Shown: positions 22,928 through 30,358, numbered from the stretch's first letter. The stretch is 36,072 bases of DNA from an uncultured Woeseia sp. (GCA_937925605.1 CALALV010000172.1:1-36072); one strand, 5' to 3'. The notes: generated by a model from the sequence alone, not told the origin. Translations and numbers: made by a program.

Positions 22928-23575
22928 TTACGGCGCGGGCGAAACCGCCTCCTCGGTCACGACGTGATCGAGCGGCACGTCGTGCGGCTGCGGGTAGATG
23001 CTGCGGAGTGCGCAACGGGCATAGGCGACGCCGACGACGAGCGGGCGACCGGCGAGCCCCGGCAGCGTCCGGTCGTAGTAGCCACCACCGTTGCCGAGCC
23101 GGTAGCCCGCCGCGTCGAAACCGAGACAGGGCAACACGAGCAGTGCCGGATCCACGCGCGGCGCAGCGGGCGGCGCCGGGATGCCGCGCGCGCCCCGGCC
23201 CAGTGCCGCACCCGGGCCGGAGGCGCGGAACTCGAGCGGCGCCTCGCGCTCGACGACGACCGGCAGGGCGAGCCGCGTGCCGCCGGCCCCGAGTCGCCCG
23301 TACCAGTCGCGCAGGTCCGGCTCGCCGGGGAGCGGCCAGTAAACCGCGACGGGACCGCTGATGCCGGCGGCGAGCACGCGGTCGAGCCCGGCGGCTATCC
23401 GGGTATCGAGGTCCGCACGCTGCCGGTCGTCGATCGCGCGGCAGAGCGCGCGCAGCCGGCGGCGCTCGGACCGGCGCCAGCCGGCCACGGCGTCCGCATC
23501 GGAGACCTCGGGCAGTTCGCCGGCTGCGGCCAGGTCGCAGGGCGGCGAGCCGGCTTCGTCGTCCGCCGGGCTCAT
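22928..23575 (-). CDS. fau: 5-formyltetrahydrofolate cyclo-ligase
   Basis: 215 residues from ATG 23575. The enzyme converts 5-formyl-THF to 5,10-methenyl-THF with ATP. Family landmarks are SERRRLRALCRAIDD at the N-terminal basic helix, GPVAVYWPLPGEPDL, LLVLPCLGFDAAGYRLGNGG followed by GYYDRTL (the nucleotide/folate site), and VVGVAYARC near the end. About 30 extra residues lead before the conserved core, and the start is uncertain: an in-frame ATG at 23587 also exists without a ribosome site. I prefer 23575 because its ATG overlaps the stop of a short GTG frame that has a good ribosome site. It lies 78 nt upstream of kbp. Confidence 0.88.
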   Translation of the reverse strand: MSPADDEAGSPPCDLAAAGELPEVSDADAVAGWRRSERRRLRALCRAIDDRQRADLDTRIAAGLDRVLAAGISGPVAVYWPLPGEPDLRDWYGRLGAGGTRLALPVVVEREAPLEFRASGPGAALGRGARGIPAPPAAPRVDPALLVLPCLGFDAAGYRLGNGGGYYDRTLPGLAGRPLVVGVAYARCALRSIYPQPHDVPLDHVVTEEAVSPAP

Positions 23576-23607
23576 ACGGGCTGGCATTCGCTGGTCGCGC
23601 GGGACAC
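23572..23607 (-). CDS. Possible 11-codon leader peptide coupled to fau
   Basis: GTG 23607 has GAGGAA 5 nt upstream and opens the frame VSRATSECQPV. Its TGA overlaps ATG 23575 of fau as ATGA. It is too short to be sure of. Its value is that it supplies the only clear ribosome site for the fau start. Confidence 0.3.
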   Translation of the reverse strand: MSRATSECQPV

Positions 23608-23758
23608 GGTGATTCCTCGGTGCCGGGCCGGCCTATTCTCGCACAGGCGGCAAGGCGGCTTGACCGCCGCCGCCGGAGCCGGCGAGTGCCCCGGGCAGCC
23701 ACGCGGCGAGCCGTCCCGGGCTGGCTGGCCGGCCGCTTGTCACGTTTATTTACAGTTT

Positions 23759-23778
23759 GCGCGGCCATCCGGCCGCGC
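23759..23778. repeat. Perfect 8-bp GC hairpin in the fau-dodecin divergent gap
   Basis: GCGCGGCC and GGCCGCGC flank ATCC. It lies between the divergent fau and dodecin starts, about 50 nt before the dodecin ATG. No T-run follows, so it is not a terminator. It could lie in the dodecin leader or be an operator. Confidence 0.4.
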
Positions 23779-23830
23779 GAGACGCTAGAGTAGGTCCATC
23801 CCATCCAGCAACCGACAACGGAGAAACGAC

Positions 23831-24031
23831 ATGTCCATAGCCAGAGTGACCGAACTGTCCGCCGCCTCGTCCAAGGGTTTCGAGGACGCGATCGAGAAAG
23901 CCATCAAGCGCGCCAACGAGACGCTCGACAATGTCGAGGGCGCCTGGGTGCAGGACATGAAGGTCGTCTGCAAGAACGGCAAGATCGACGCGTACCGGGT
24001 AGACCTGAAGGTGCCGTTCGTCCTGCGTTGA
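23831..24031 (+). CDS. Dodecin
   Basis: 66 residues, MSIARVTELSAASSKGFEDA onward, ending in YRVDLKVPFVLR. Length and pattern (short strand, one helix EDAIEKAIKRANETLDNV, then two strands with VQDMKVVCKNGKI) fit the dodecin family. These proteins form hollow dodecamers that bind flavins (riboflavin, FMN or FAD) and are thought to buffer or store them. The AWVQDM Trp corresponds to the aromatic residue that stacks on the flavin. GGAG is 7 nt before the ATG. It is on its own, divergent from fau. Confidence 0.93.
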   Translation: MSIARVTELSAASSKGFEDAIEKAIKRANETLDNVEGAWVQDMKVVCKNGKIDAYRVDLKVPFVLR

Positions 24032-24199
24032 CCCGAAAGACACCTCGCGAGGGGGACGCAGCTTTGTTAAACAATGTCAACGTTCCCCACGCGGCGACAC
24101 CTGCCGCTACACTGCGGACGTTCGACAGTACAAGCCGCCCGGCCGCAGGCGCCGGGTGGCACGATAACGATAATCTCAGCACCAGAAACGGAGTGAACC

Positions 24200-24607
24200 A
24201 TGGCAAAGCGGATTGAAGACATCGAAGGTATCGGCCCGAAGACCGGCGCGCTGCTGCGCGAACACGGGATTCGCAACGTGGACCAGTTGCTCAAGGCAGG
24301 CTGCGACAAGAAGGGCCGCGCCAAGCTGGCCGCCGCGACCAGCCTGAGCGAGCCGCGGATCCTGAAGGCCGTCAACATGGCCGACCTGTTCCGCATCAAG
24401 GGCGTCGCGAGCCAGTACGCCGAGCTGCTCGAGTGCGCAGGCGTCGACACGGTCAAGGAACTGAAGATGCGCAACGCCGAGAACCTCGCCTCCAAGATGG
24501 AAGAGGTCAATGCCTCAAAGCGTCTCGTCCGCAAGACGCCGTCGGTGAAGATCGTGGCGTCCTGGATCGACCAGGCCAAGAAGCTGCCGGGCGTCATCAG
24601 CCACTGA
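24200..24607 (+). CDS. DUF4332 helix-hairpin-helix protein
   Basis: 135 residues. It opens with IEDIEGIGPKTGALLREHGI, a helix-hairpin-helix-like DNA-binding signature. A second copy appears as LFRIKGVASQYAELLECAGV followed by VDTVKELKMRNAENLASKME. This duplicated HhH arrangement is the DUF4332 family, whose role is unknown but suggests nucleic acid binding. No enzyme domain is attached. GGAG is 6 nt before ATG 24200. The 168-nt gap upstream has the palindrome TTGTTAAACAA near 24064 and the -10-like GATAAT at 24169-24174, with no convincing -35. The Hpt gene follows after 83 nt. Confidence 0.85.
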   Translation: MAKRIEDIEGIGPKTGALLREHGIRNVDQLLKAGCDKKGRAKLAAATSLSEPRILKAVNMADLFRIKGVASQYAELLECAGVDTVKELKMRNAENLASKMEEVNASKRLVRKTPSVKIVASWIDQAKKLPGVISH

Positions 24608-24690
24608 CGCGCGGGCGCGATCAGCCGCCCGGCGCGGCCGCGGGTCGGAACCCGCGGCCGGTCGGCTACCGGACCCAGGGAAGGAACGCC

Positions 24691-25068
24691 ATGCAACTGA
24701 CAGCAGGCAGCGGCACGGACGCCGCAGAATCGCCGGACGCGCGCAGCCAGCGCGATGGCCGGCGCCAGCACGAGGGCACGAAGCCGATGGATATCGCCGA
24801 CCCGTTCGCCAGGCGGCTGATGGCGCGCTACCTGGGCCACCGCCAGCAGGACCTGGAGACTCTGCGCGCCGCGCTCGAGCGCGGCGACTATGACACGGTG
24901 CAGCGCACCGGCCACAACATGCACGGCTCCGGCAGCAGCTACGGGCTGCCGCAGGTTTCCGCGCTGGGCGGCGAGCTCGAGGATGCCGCCGAGGAGCGGG
25001 ACGGCGCTGCCGTTGCGCGCCTGATCGCGAGGCTGGAAGCCTTCCTGCGGGCCTTCCACCCTGCCTGA
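24691..25068 (+). CDS. Histidine phosphotransfer (Hpt) protein
   Basis: 125 residues. About 33 hydrophilic residues precede an Hpt four-helix domain. His75 in TGHNMHGSGSSYGLPQVS sits where Hpt proteins carry the phosphorylated His (HxxKG.. pattern). Later helices are LGGELEDAAEERDGAAVARL and IARLEAFLRAF. Hpt proteins shuttle phosphate between a hybrid kinase's receiver domain and a final response regulator. Both are encoded just downstream (kinase at 28737, regulator at 25214), so this is the likely third step of one relay. GGGAAGGAAC precedes ATG 24691; an internal ATG at 24787 is a possible shorter start. Confidence 0.88.
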   Translation: MQLTAGSGTDAAESPDARSQRDGRRQHEGTKPMDIADPFARRLMARYLGHRQQDLETLRAALERGDYDTVQRTGHNMHGSGSSYGLPQVSALGGELEDAAEERDGAAVARLIARLEAFLRAFHPA

Positions 25069-25122
25069 ACCTGCCCCGGACGACATAATCCCGGGATTCG
25101 CCTTTCTGCCGGCCGACCGCAG

Positions 25123-25192
25123 CCGGTAAACTCCCCCGAAACCGGCGGCGCGACGCCGACCGGTAATTAACCGGACGACCGAGAATAACCGG
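25123..25192 (+). promoter_or_regulatory. CCGGTAA/TAACCGG repeats before the response regulator gene
   Basis: CCGGTAA occurs at 25123 and 25160, and TAACCGG at 25168 and 25186, within the 145-nt gap before the regulator. The two TAACCGG copies are 18 nt apart. Such clustering could be operator sites for the adjacent OmpR-type regulator, but the GC-rich context makes chance possible. Confidence 0.3.
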
Positions 25193-25213
25193 CCGGAGCC
25201 GCGGAGGGGACGC

Positions 25214-25933
25214 GTGCGCATAGCCCTGCTGGAGGACGATCCCGACCAGGTCGATATCTACTCGCTGTGGCTCGGCCGGGCCGAGCACGGCGTGCAGACC
25301 TTCGGCACCGGCAAGGACTTCCTGCGAGCCGTGCGTCGCGACAGTTTCGACCTGTACCTGCTCGACTGGATGCTGCCGGACATGAGCGGCATCGACGTGC
25401 TCGCCAGGCTGCGCGGGGAGCTGCGCGACGCGACCCCGGTGCTGGTCGCGACGACCAGGCACCGCGAGCAGGACATCGTCCGCGCGCTCGAGGCGGGCGC
25501 AGACGACTTCCTCGTCAAGCCGCTGCGGGAACGCGAGATGCTGGCCCGGGTAAGCGCGCTGGCCCGCCGGGCAGGCGGCGCGCCGTTGCCGGCCGCCGTG
25601 CCAGACGCCGCGCCCTACCGGCTCGACGCCGACGGCAAGCGCATATCGCGCGACGGCGACGACATCGCGCTGACCAACCGCGAGTACGAGCTCGCCGAGT
25701 TCTTCTTCCGCAATGCGGGCCGCGTCGTGTCCCGCGCGCACCTGCTCGAGGCGATCTGGGGCATCGAGAACACGGGCGTCAGCACCCGCACGGTCGATAC
25801 GCACATCTCGCGCCTGCGCAAGAAACTGGATCTGAACGAGGGCAACGGCTGGAAACTGTCCGCGATCTACCAGCACGGCTATCGCCTGGAGCGCACGGCC
25901 GTCGCTGCACGCGAAAACGAGGGGACGAACTGA
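25214..25933 (+). CDS. OmpR/PhoB-family response regulator
   Basis: 239 residues from GTG 25214, with GGAGGGG 4 nt upstream. The receiver domain has the acidic pair (LLEDDPDQ), phosphoacceptor Asp51 in YLLDWMLPDMSGIDVL, the switch Thr in VATTRH, and Lys in LVKPLRERE. The C-terminal winged-helix domain (about 135-225) has LTNREYELAEFFFRNAGRVV, TRTVDTHISRLRKKL and YQHGYRL. It is a DNA-binding transcription factor. As first gene of the tight cluster with the coiled-coil protein, OmpA-type protein, GTPase and kinase, it is likely the output of the relay and may regulate its own operon. Confidence 0.93.
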   Translation: MRIALLEDDPDQVDIYSLWLGRAEHGVQTFGTGKDFLRAVRRDSFDLYLLDWMLPDMSGIDVLARLRGELRDATPVLVATTRHREQDIVRALEAGADDFLVKPLREREMLARVSALARRAGGAPLPAAVPDAAPYRLDADGKRISRDGDDIALTNREYELAEFFFRNAGRVVSRAHLLEAIWGIENTGVSTRTVDTHISRLRKKLDLNEGNGWKLSAIYQHGYRLERTAVAARENEGTN

Positions 25934-25935
25934 CG

Positions 25936-26493
25936 ATGGCGAAAAAAACCGGCAACAAGGCAGCTGCCGCAACCGAGGACGCGGATGCGAACGTCGACAA
26001 GATCCGCGACATCCTGTTCGGCGGTCAGATGCGCGACTACGAGCAGCGCTTCCAGCAGCTGGAGAAGCGCCTGACCGACGCGATCGATCGCAGTTCGAAG
26101 GATCTCGACCGCCGGCTCGAGCGGCTCGACAGCTACACCCGGCGCGAGCTCGGCAAGCTCGGCGAGCAGCTCAAGGCGGAGCGCAAGGACCGCGGCGACG
26201 AGGCGAAGAAGGCCGCGGCCGAGGCGGCCGAATTTGCCGACACGGTCGAGGGCTGGTTCGCCGAAGTCGAGGACCGGCTGGCCAGCGAGGCGAAGGACAT
26301 CCGCGAGGCGCTGCACGATCAGGGCAAGGACCTGGCCGCGGCGCTGCGCGAGGCGCAGGAGCAGCTGCAGTCCGACCTCGCGCGCGAGAGCAGCGAACTG
26401 GCGGACTCGAAGCTCGCCCGCGAAGACCTGGCCGCGCTGCTCACCGAGGTGGCGATGCGGCTCAACAAGGACTTCAAGCTGCCGAAGGGCTGA
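25936..26493 (+). CDS. Coiled-coil protein with LFG motif, unknown
   Basis: 185 residues starting 2 nt after the response regulator stop, with AGGGG about 11 nt upstream. A Lys/Ala-rich start leads to VDKIRDILFGGQMRDYEQRF. A long charged coiled coil follows (about 45-180; heptads in QQLEKRLTDAIDR, LDRRLERLDSYTRRELGKL, EVEDRLASEAKDIREALHD). There is no signal peptide or membrane helix, so it is cytosolic. The region around ILFG resembles residues 4-13 of the next protein (DLDELKTLLFG), which suggests a common binding mode. It may tether or scaffold the GTPase system. I recognise no family name. Confidence 0.8.
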   Translation: MAKKTGNKAAAATEDADANVDKIRDILFGGQMRDYEQRFQQLEKRLTDAIDRSSKDLDRRLERLDSYTRRELGKLGEQLKAERKDRGDEAKKAAAEAAEFADTVEGWFAEVEDRLASEAKDIREALHDQGKDLAAALREAQEQLQSDLARESSELADSKLAREDLAALLTEVAMRLNKDFKLPKG

Positions 26494-26518
26494 GGCCCGC
26501 CGGTAGCGGGGGACGCGG

Positions 26519-28216
26519 GTGAGCGATCTCGACGAGCTGAAGACGCTGCTGTTCGGACCGGAAAAGCAGGTCCTCGACTCCATCCAGCAACGCGTGCAGA
26601 CGCCGGAGGCGCGTGCGGCCGACATCGCCGCCGTGCTGCCCGAGGCGGTGCGCCTGTCGCACGCGGCGGACGGCGAACTCGCCGAGTCGCTCAAAGACCC
26701 GGTCGGCCGCTGCCTGCGCGACTCGTTTCGCGAATCGCCGCAGGAGTTCGCCGATGCGCTGTACCCGGTCATGGGCCCGGCGATCCGCAAGTCGATCGTG
26801 CACACGCTCAAGGCCTTCGCGCAGCAGATCAACCAGACGCTCGAGCACAGCCTGACGTTCAAGGGCCTGAAGTGGCGGCTCGAGGCGGCCCGCGCCGGCG
26901 TGCCGTTCGCGAGCTACGTGATCCAGCAGTCGCTCGCCTACCGCGTCGAGCAGGCCTACCTGATCAGCCGCGAGAACGGGCTGCTCATCGCGCACGTCCA
27001 CCACGAGGGCGCGCGCATCAAGGACAGCGACGCGGTGTCCGCGATGTTCACCGCGATCCAGGACTTCGTGAAGGAGTCCTTCTCGCCGGATCGCAGCGGC
27101 AGGCTCGAGACCGCGGACATGGGCGAGTTCACGCTGTGGGCCGTGCACGGGCCGCACGCCCTGCTCGTCTGCGTGATACGCGGCCTGCCGCCGCGCGCAC
27201 TGCGCGAGGACCTGACGCGCATCCTGGAGCGGCTGCACTTCCGCTTCGGCGACGCGATCCGCGACTACGCGGGCGACACGACGCGCACCGCCGGGATCGA
27301 TGACGAGCTGTCGCGCTGCCTGTTGCTCGAAGCCATGCGCAGCGACGCCGGGAAGCGCCGGCGCAGGCCCTGGCCTCTGATCGTCGCGCTGCTGCTCCTG
27401 CTCGCGGCGGCCGGCTACTGGGCCTTCAGCGGCTGGCAGGATTCGCAGCGCCGCGCACGGCTGGCGGCGGTACTGGCCGACACGCCGGGCTATTACGTCG
27501 GCCGCATCGAGCGCGACGGCGACGCTTACCGGGTATACGGACTGCGCGATCCGCTGGCGCCGGCGCTCGCCGAGGTCGCGGCACGCGCCGGCCTCGCCCC
27601 CGCCAGCCTGCGCAGCGAGCTGCGCCCCTACCGCGCGCTCGACGAGGCCATACAGCTGGAGCGTGCACGCAGGCTGCTGGGCGCGGGCCCCGGGGTCAGC
27701 GTCGCGCTCGTTGACGACACGCTCGTCGTCAGCGGACGGGCGAGCGCCGAGCGGATTGCCGCGATCCGGGCCCGCGCGACGACGCTCGAGTTCGACTGGC
27801 CGGTTACGCTAGGCGATCTCGAGCTCGCCGGCTGGCCCGAACTCGCAGCCCGGGTCGAGGGACTGTCCGGCCGCGACTGGTATTTCAGCGAGGGCGCCGA
27901 GCTGGTCGCAGCGGACGCCGCGGCGCTACCGGACTACGCGGCAGCGCTCGCCGCCCTGGCCGGCGAAGCGCGCGAACTCGGCGGTTCGCTGCGCGTCGTT
28001 CTCACGGGATTCACCGACGGCTCCGGCACGCCCGCGTTCAACGAGGAGCTCGCGGAGCGGCGCGTAGCCGCGGTCCGCGAGGCCCTGCTCGCCGCCGGCT
28101 TCGAGGCATCGCAGATCAGGAGCGCGCGCCGGATACCCGACGGCGATCGCGGCACGGTCGACCCTGCGCTGCGGCGCGTGCAGGCTTCGCTCGAGCTCGA
28201 ACCGGCGGCGCAATGA
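26519..28216 (+). CDS. Inner-membrane protein with cytosolic domain and OmpA-like periplasmic domain
   Basis: 565 residues from GTG 26519. Residues 1-280 are cytosolic. They include LDELKTLLFGPEKQVLD at the start, a helical region, and about 145-250 with alternating strands and helices (AYLISRENGLLIAHV, AVSAMFTAIQDFVKESF, TLWAVHGPHALLVCVI) that recalls roadblock/longin folds. One membrane helix follows (about 285-305, after a KRRRRP stop-transfer run). The periplasmic part has BON-like segments and then an OmpA C-terminal-like domain (about 445-560) with LTGFTDGSGTPAFNEELAE and the RR after it that correspond to the peptidoglycan-binding Asp and Arg. It could link a cytosolic GTPase to the cell wall. 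The stop overlaps the GTPase ATG. Confidence 0.82.
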   Translation: MSDLDELKTLLFGPEKQVLDSIQQRVQTPEARAADIAAVLPEAVRLSHAADGELAESLKDPVGRCLRDSFRESPQEFADALYPVMGPAIRKSIVHTLKAFAQQINQTLEHSLTFKGLKWRLEAARAGVPFASYVIQQSLAYRVEQAYLISRENGLLIAHVHHEGARIKDSDAVSAMFTAIQDFVKESFSPDRSGRLETADMGEFTLWAVHGPHALLVCVIRGLPPRALREDLTRILERLHFRFGDAIRDYAGDTTRTAGIDDELSRCLLLEAMRSDAGKRRRRPWPLIVALLLLLAAAGYWAFSGWQDSQRRARLAAVLADTPGYYVGRIERDGDAYRVYGLRDPLAPALAEVAARAGLAPASLRSELRPYRALDEAIQLERARRLLGAGPGVSVALVDDTLVVSGRASAERIAAIRARATTLEFDWPVTLGDLELAGWPELAARVEGLSGRDWYFSEGAELVAADAAALPDYAAALAALAGEARELGGSLRVVLTGFTDGSGTPAFNEELAERRVAAVREALLAAGFEASQIRSARRIPDGDRGTVDPALRRVQASLELEPAAQ

Positions 28217-28734
28217 GCGCACTGACCGCCAAGGTCTGCATAGTCGGAGACTTCGCCGTCGGCAAGACCAGCACGACCGAGCGTTTCGTCGCCAACCACT
28301 TCTCGGAGAAATACCTGACGACGGTCGGCGTGAAGATCGACACGAAGGAAGTCGCGCTCGCCGGCGGCGCGGGCCTGCTCAAGATGGTGATCTGGGACGT
28401 CGCCGGCACCGAGCGCTTCGGCGCGCTGGAGTTCTCCTACCTGCGCGGCACGGCCGGCCTGCTGCTGGTGGCCGACGGCACGCGCGCGGAGACCGTGCGC
28501 TCGGCGCTCAGGCTGCGCGAGCAGGTGCTGGAACGCTACGGCGAACTGCCGTTCGTGTTCCTGCTCAACAAGCGCGACCTGGGCGAGCGCTGGGACGTCG
28601 ACGCGGCGCTCAGGTCGGAGATCGAGGCCGCTTGCCCCGACTGCTTCGAGACCAGCGCGAAGACCGGGGACAACGTCGAGCGGGCGTTCGAGCGACTCGC
28701 GGCGCGGGTGGCGGATCGCGAACTCGGCGGGTAA
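28213..28734 (+). CDS. Ras/Rab-like small GTPase
   Basis: 173 residues, ATGA-coupled to the OmpA-type gene. All five small-GTPase motifs are visible: P-loop GDFAVGKTS (12-20), switch I Thr37 in YLTTVGVKIDTKE, G3 WDVAGTERF (61-69), NKRD (119-122), and ETSAK (146-150). The sequence is unusually close to eukaryotic Rab proteins (compare WDTAGQERF and TSAK). The residue matching catalytic Gln61 of Ras is Thr66, so intrinsic hydrolysis may be slow or need a helper. There is no C-terminal Cys for a lipid anchor. Its location beside a membrane protein suggests that protein recruits it. It is a bacterial small GTPase of unassigned subfamily. Confidence 0.93.
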   Translation: MSALTAKVCIVGDFAVGKTSTTERFVANHFSEKYLTTVGVKIDTKEVALAGGAGLLKMVIWDVAGTERFGALEFSYLRGTAGLLLVADGTRAETVRSALRLREQVLERYGELPFVFLLNKRDLGERWDVDAALRSEIEAACPDCFETSAKTGDNVERAFERLAARVADRELGG

Positions 28735-28736
28735 GC

Positions 28737-30320
28737 ATGGCCCTCGGCGACGACATCCGTGCCTACCTCGAGGACGCTTTCCTGCGCGAGCACGAACCCT
28801 TCTGCTTCTGCGTGGACGCTAGCTACCGGCTGACCGGGACCTGGGGAGACGGCGCCCGCTACGGCCTCGCCGATCTCGCGACCGGCGGCGACATGCTCGC
28901 GCGGGCGCCCTGGCTGCTGGATCAGCTCGGCGCGGAGCGGCAGCTCATACCGTTCGTGACGACGCCGGCCACCGGCACGGTCGAGATCCACGTGCTGCCG
29001 AGGCGTGACGACTGGGCAGTGCTGCTGCTGTCGCGCGAGCAGGACCACCGCGCGATCCAGGTAAGACAGCAGTCGGTGAACGAGAACCGCCTGCTGCAGG
29101 CCGAGCAGGACAAGCTCATTCGCCGGCAGAACGCGCTGATCGACGAGCTTGTCGAAACACGCGCCGAGCTCGACCTCGAGCGCCGCCTCGCGGAACGAGC
29201 CAGTCTCGACAAGAGTCGCTTCCTCGCGATGATGTCGCACGAATTCCGCACGCCGCTCGCGTCGATCATCGGGCTCGCCGAGAAACTGGCCGACGACCCG
29301 GCAGGCACGGCCGATTCGATCGAGCGCATCGGGCGGGCGGCGCGGCACCTGCACCGGCTGGTCGACACGGTGCTGGACGACGCGCGCCTCGAGGACGGCG
29401 AACGCCGGCTCGCGCTGCGCCCCGTGGACCTGCGGCTGCTGGTCGACGACCTCGCGGCCATCGTCGCGCCGCTCGCGGCGGAGAAAGCCCTGTCGTTCGC
29501 CGCACGGGTCGCGGCCACGGTGCCGGAGCGAGTCGAGATCGACGACGGCTGCCTGCGGCAGCTGCTGCTGAACCTGCTCGGCAACGCGGTGAAGTTCACC
29601 GGGTCGGGACGGGTCTCGCTGGCGCTCGACTGGCACGCCGGCACGCTGCGGGCCGTCGTCGCGGATACCGGTCCCGGCATCCCGCCGGCCGAGCAGGCGC
29701 GCCTGTTCGAGGCCTACGAGCGCGGCGAACGCCACGAGCGCGTCACGCCCGGCAGCGGGCTCGGCCTCGCGATCTCGCTCGAGCTCGCGCGCCTGATGCG
29801 CGGCGAGCTGGCGCTCGAATCGGCAACGGGCGAGGGCTGCCGGCTGACGCTCGCGGTGCCGGCGCGCGAACTGGCGCCCGCGAGCGACGACCCGGCGCTG
29901 GCGCCGCCCGGCGCCGCGCTGCAGGCGAGTGCACCGGCAACAGTGCTGGTTTGCGACGACGACGAGGACATGCGCGCCATCCACGAGTACTACCTCGGGC
30001 GCGCCGGCTACGACGTGCTCCTGACCGGCGACGGCCGCCGGGCCGTGGAGATTGCCGCCGCGCGCGCGCCCGACCTCGTGCTCCTGGACGTCAACCTGCC
30101 GGGCCTCGACGGCCCGGCCGCGGCCGCCGCGATGCGCGAGGGCGGCCTCGACGCGCCGATCGTCGCGCTGAGCGCGGCGGACGTCTCGGCGCTTGACGAA
30201 CGCCTGTTCGCCGCCCGCCTGCGCAAGCCGCTCGAGATGCCGCGGCTGCTCGCGGCCCTGAAAGACCTGCTGCGCGACCGCGCGAGCGCCGGGGCCGGAT
30301 CCCGGGCCGGCCGAATGTAA
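28737..30320 (+). CDS. Soluble hybrid histidine kinase with C-terminal receiver
   Basis: 527 residues, ATG 2 nt after the GTPase stop. No signal or membrane helix. Order: a PAS-like N-terminal region (about 15-105, FCFCVDASYRLTGTWGDG, HVLPRRDDWAVLLLS); a coiled-coil linker (about 105-158); the HisKA dimerisation domain with His168 in FLAMMSHEFRTPLASIIGL; the HATPase domain with N-box NLLGNAVKFTGSG, G1 DTGPGIPP and G2 GSGLGLAIS; and a receiver (about 405-520) with CDDDEDM and phospho-Asp in VLLDVNLPGLDG. It should autophosphorylate and pass phosphate to its own receiver, then to the Hpt protein at 24691 and the regulator at 25214. Its input is unknown; a cytosolic signal from the GTPase module is possible. 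Confidence 0.93.
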   Translation: MALGDDIRAYLEDAFLREHEPFCFCVDASYRLTGTWGDGARYGLADLATGGDMLARAPWLLDQLGAERQLIPFVTTPATGTVEIHVLPRRDDWAVLLLSREQDHRAIQVRQQSVNENRLLQAEQDKLIRRQNALIDELVETRAELDLERRLAERASLDKSRFLAMMSHEFRTPLASIIGLAEKLADDPAGTADSIERIGRAARHLHRLVDTVLDDARLEDGERRLALRPVDLRLLVDDLAAIVAPLAAEKALSFAARVAATVPERVEIDDGCLRQLLLNLLGNAVKFTGSGRVSLALDWHAGTLRAVVADTGPGIPPAEQARLFEAYERGERHERVTPGSGLGLAISLELARLMRGELALESATGEGCRLTLAVPARELAPASDDPALAPPGAALQASAPATVLVCDDDEDMRAIHEYYLGRAGYDVLLTGDGRRAVEIAAARAPDLVLLDVNLPGLDGPAAAAAMREGGLDAPIVALSAADVSALDERLFAARLRKPLEMPRLLAALKDLLRDRASAGAGSRAGRM

Positions 30321-30358
30321 ACCATTGTTGCAGGCCGCGTTGCGGCGGCGGCGCTCGC

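Noticed and set aside
23759..23778. Rho-independent terminator
   Set aside because: The 8-bp stem is good but no T-run follows on either strand, and it lies between divergent starts where no transcript needs to end.
23588..23830. 6S RNA (ssrS) upstream of fau, as in many gammaproteobacteria
   Set aside because: I read the minus strand upstream of fau and found no long closing stem with a central bubble. The only clear structure is the short GC hairpin at 23759-23778.
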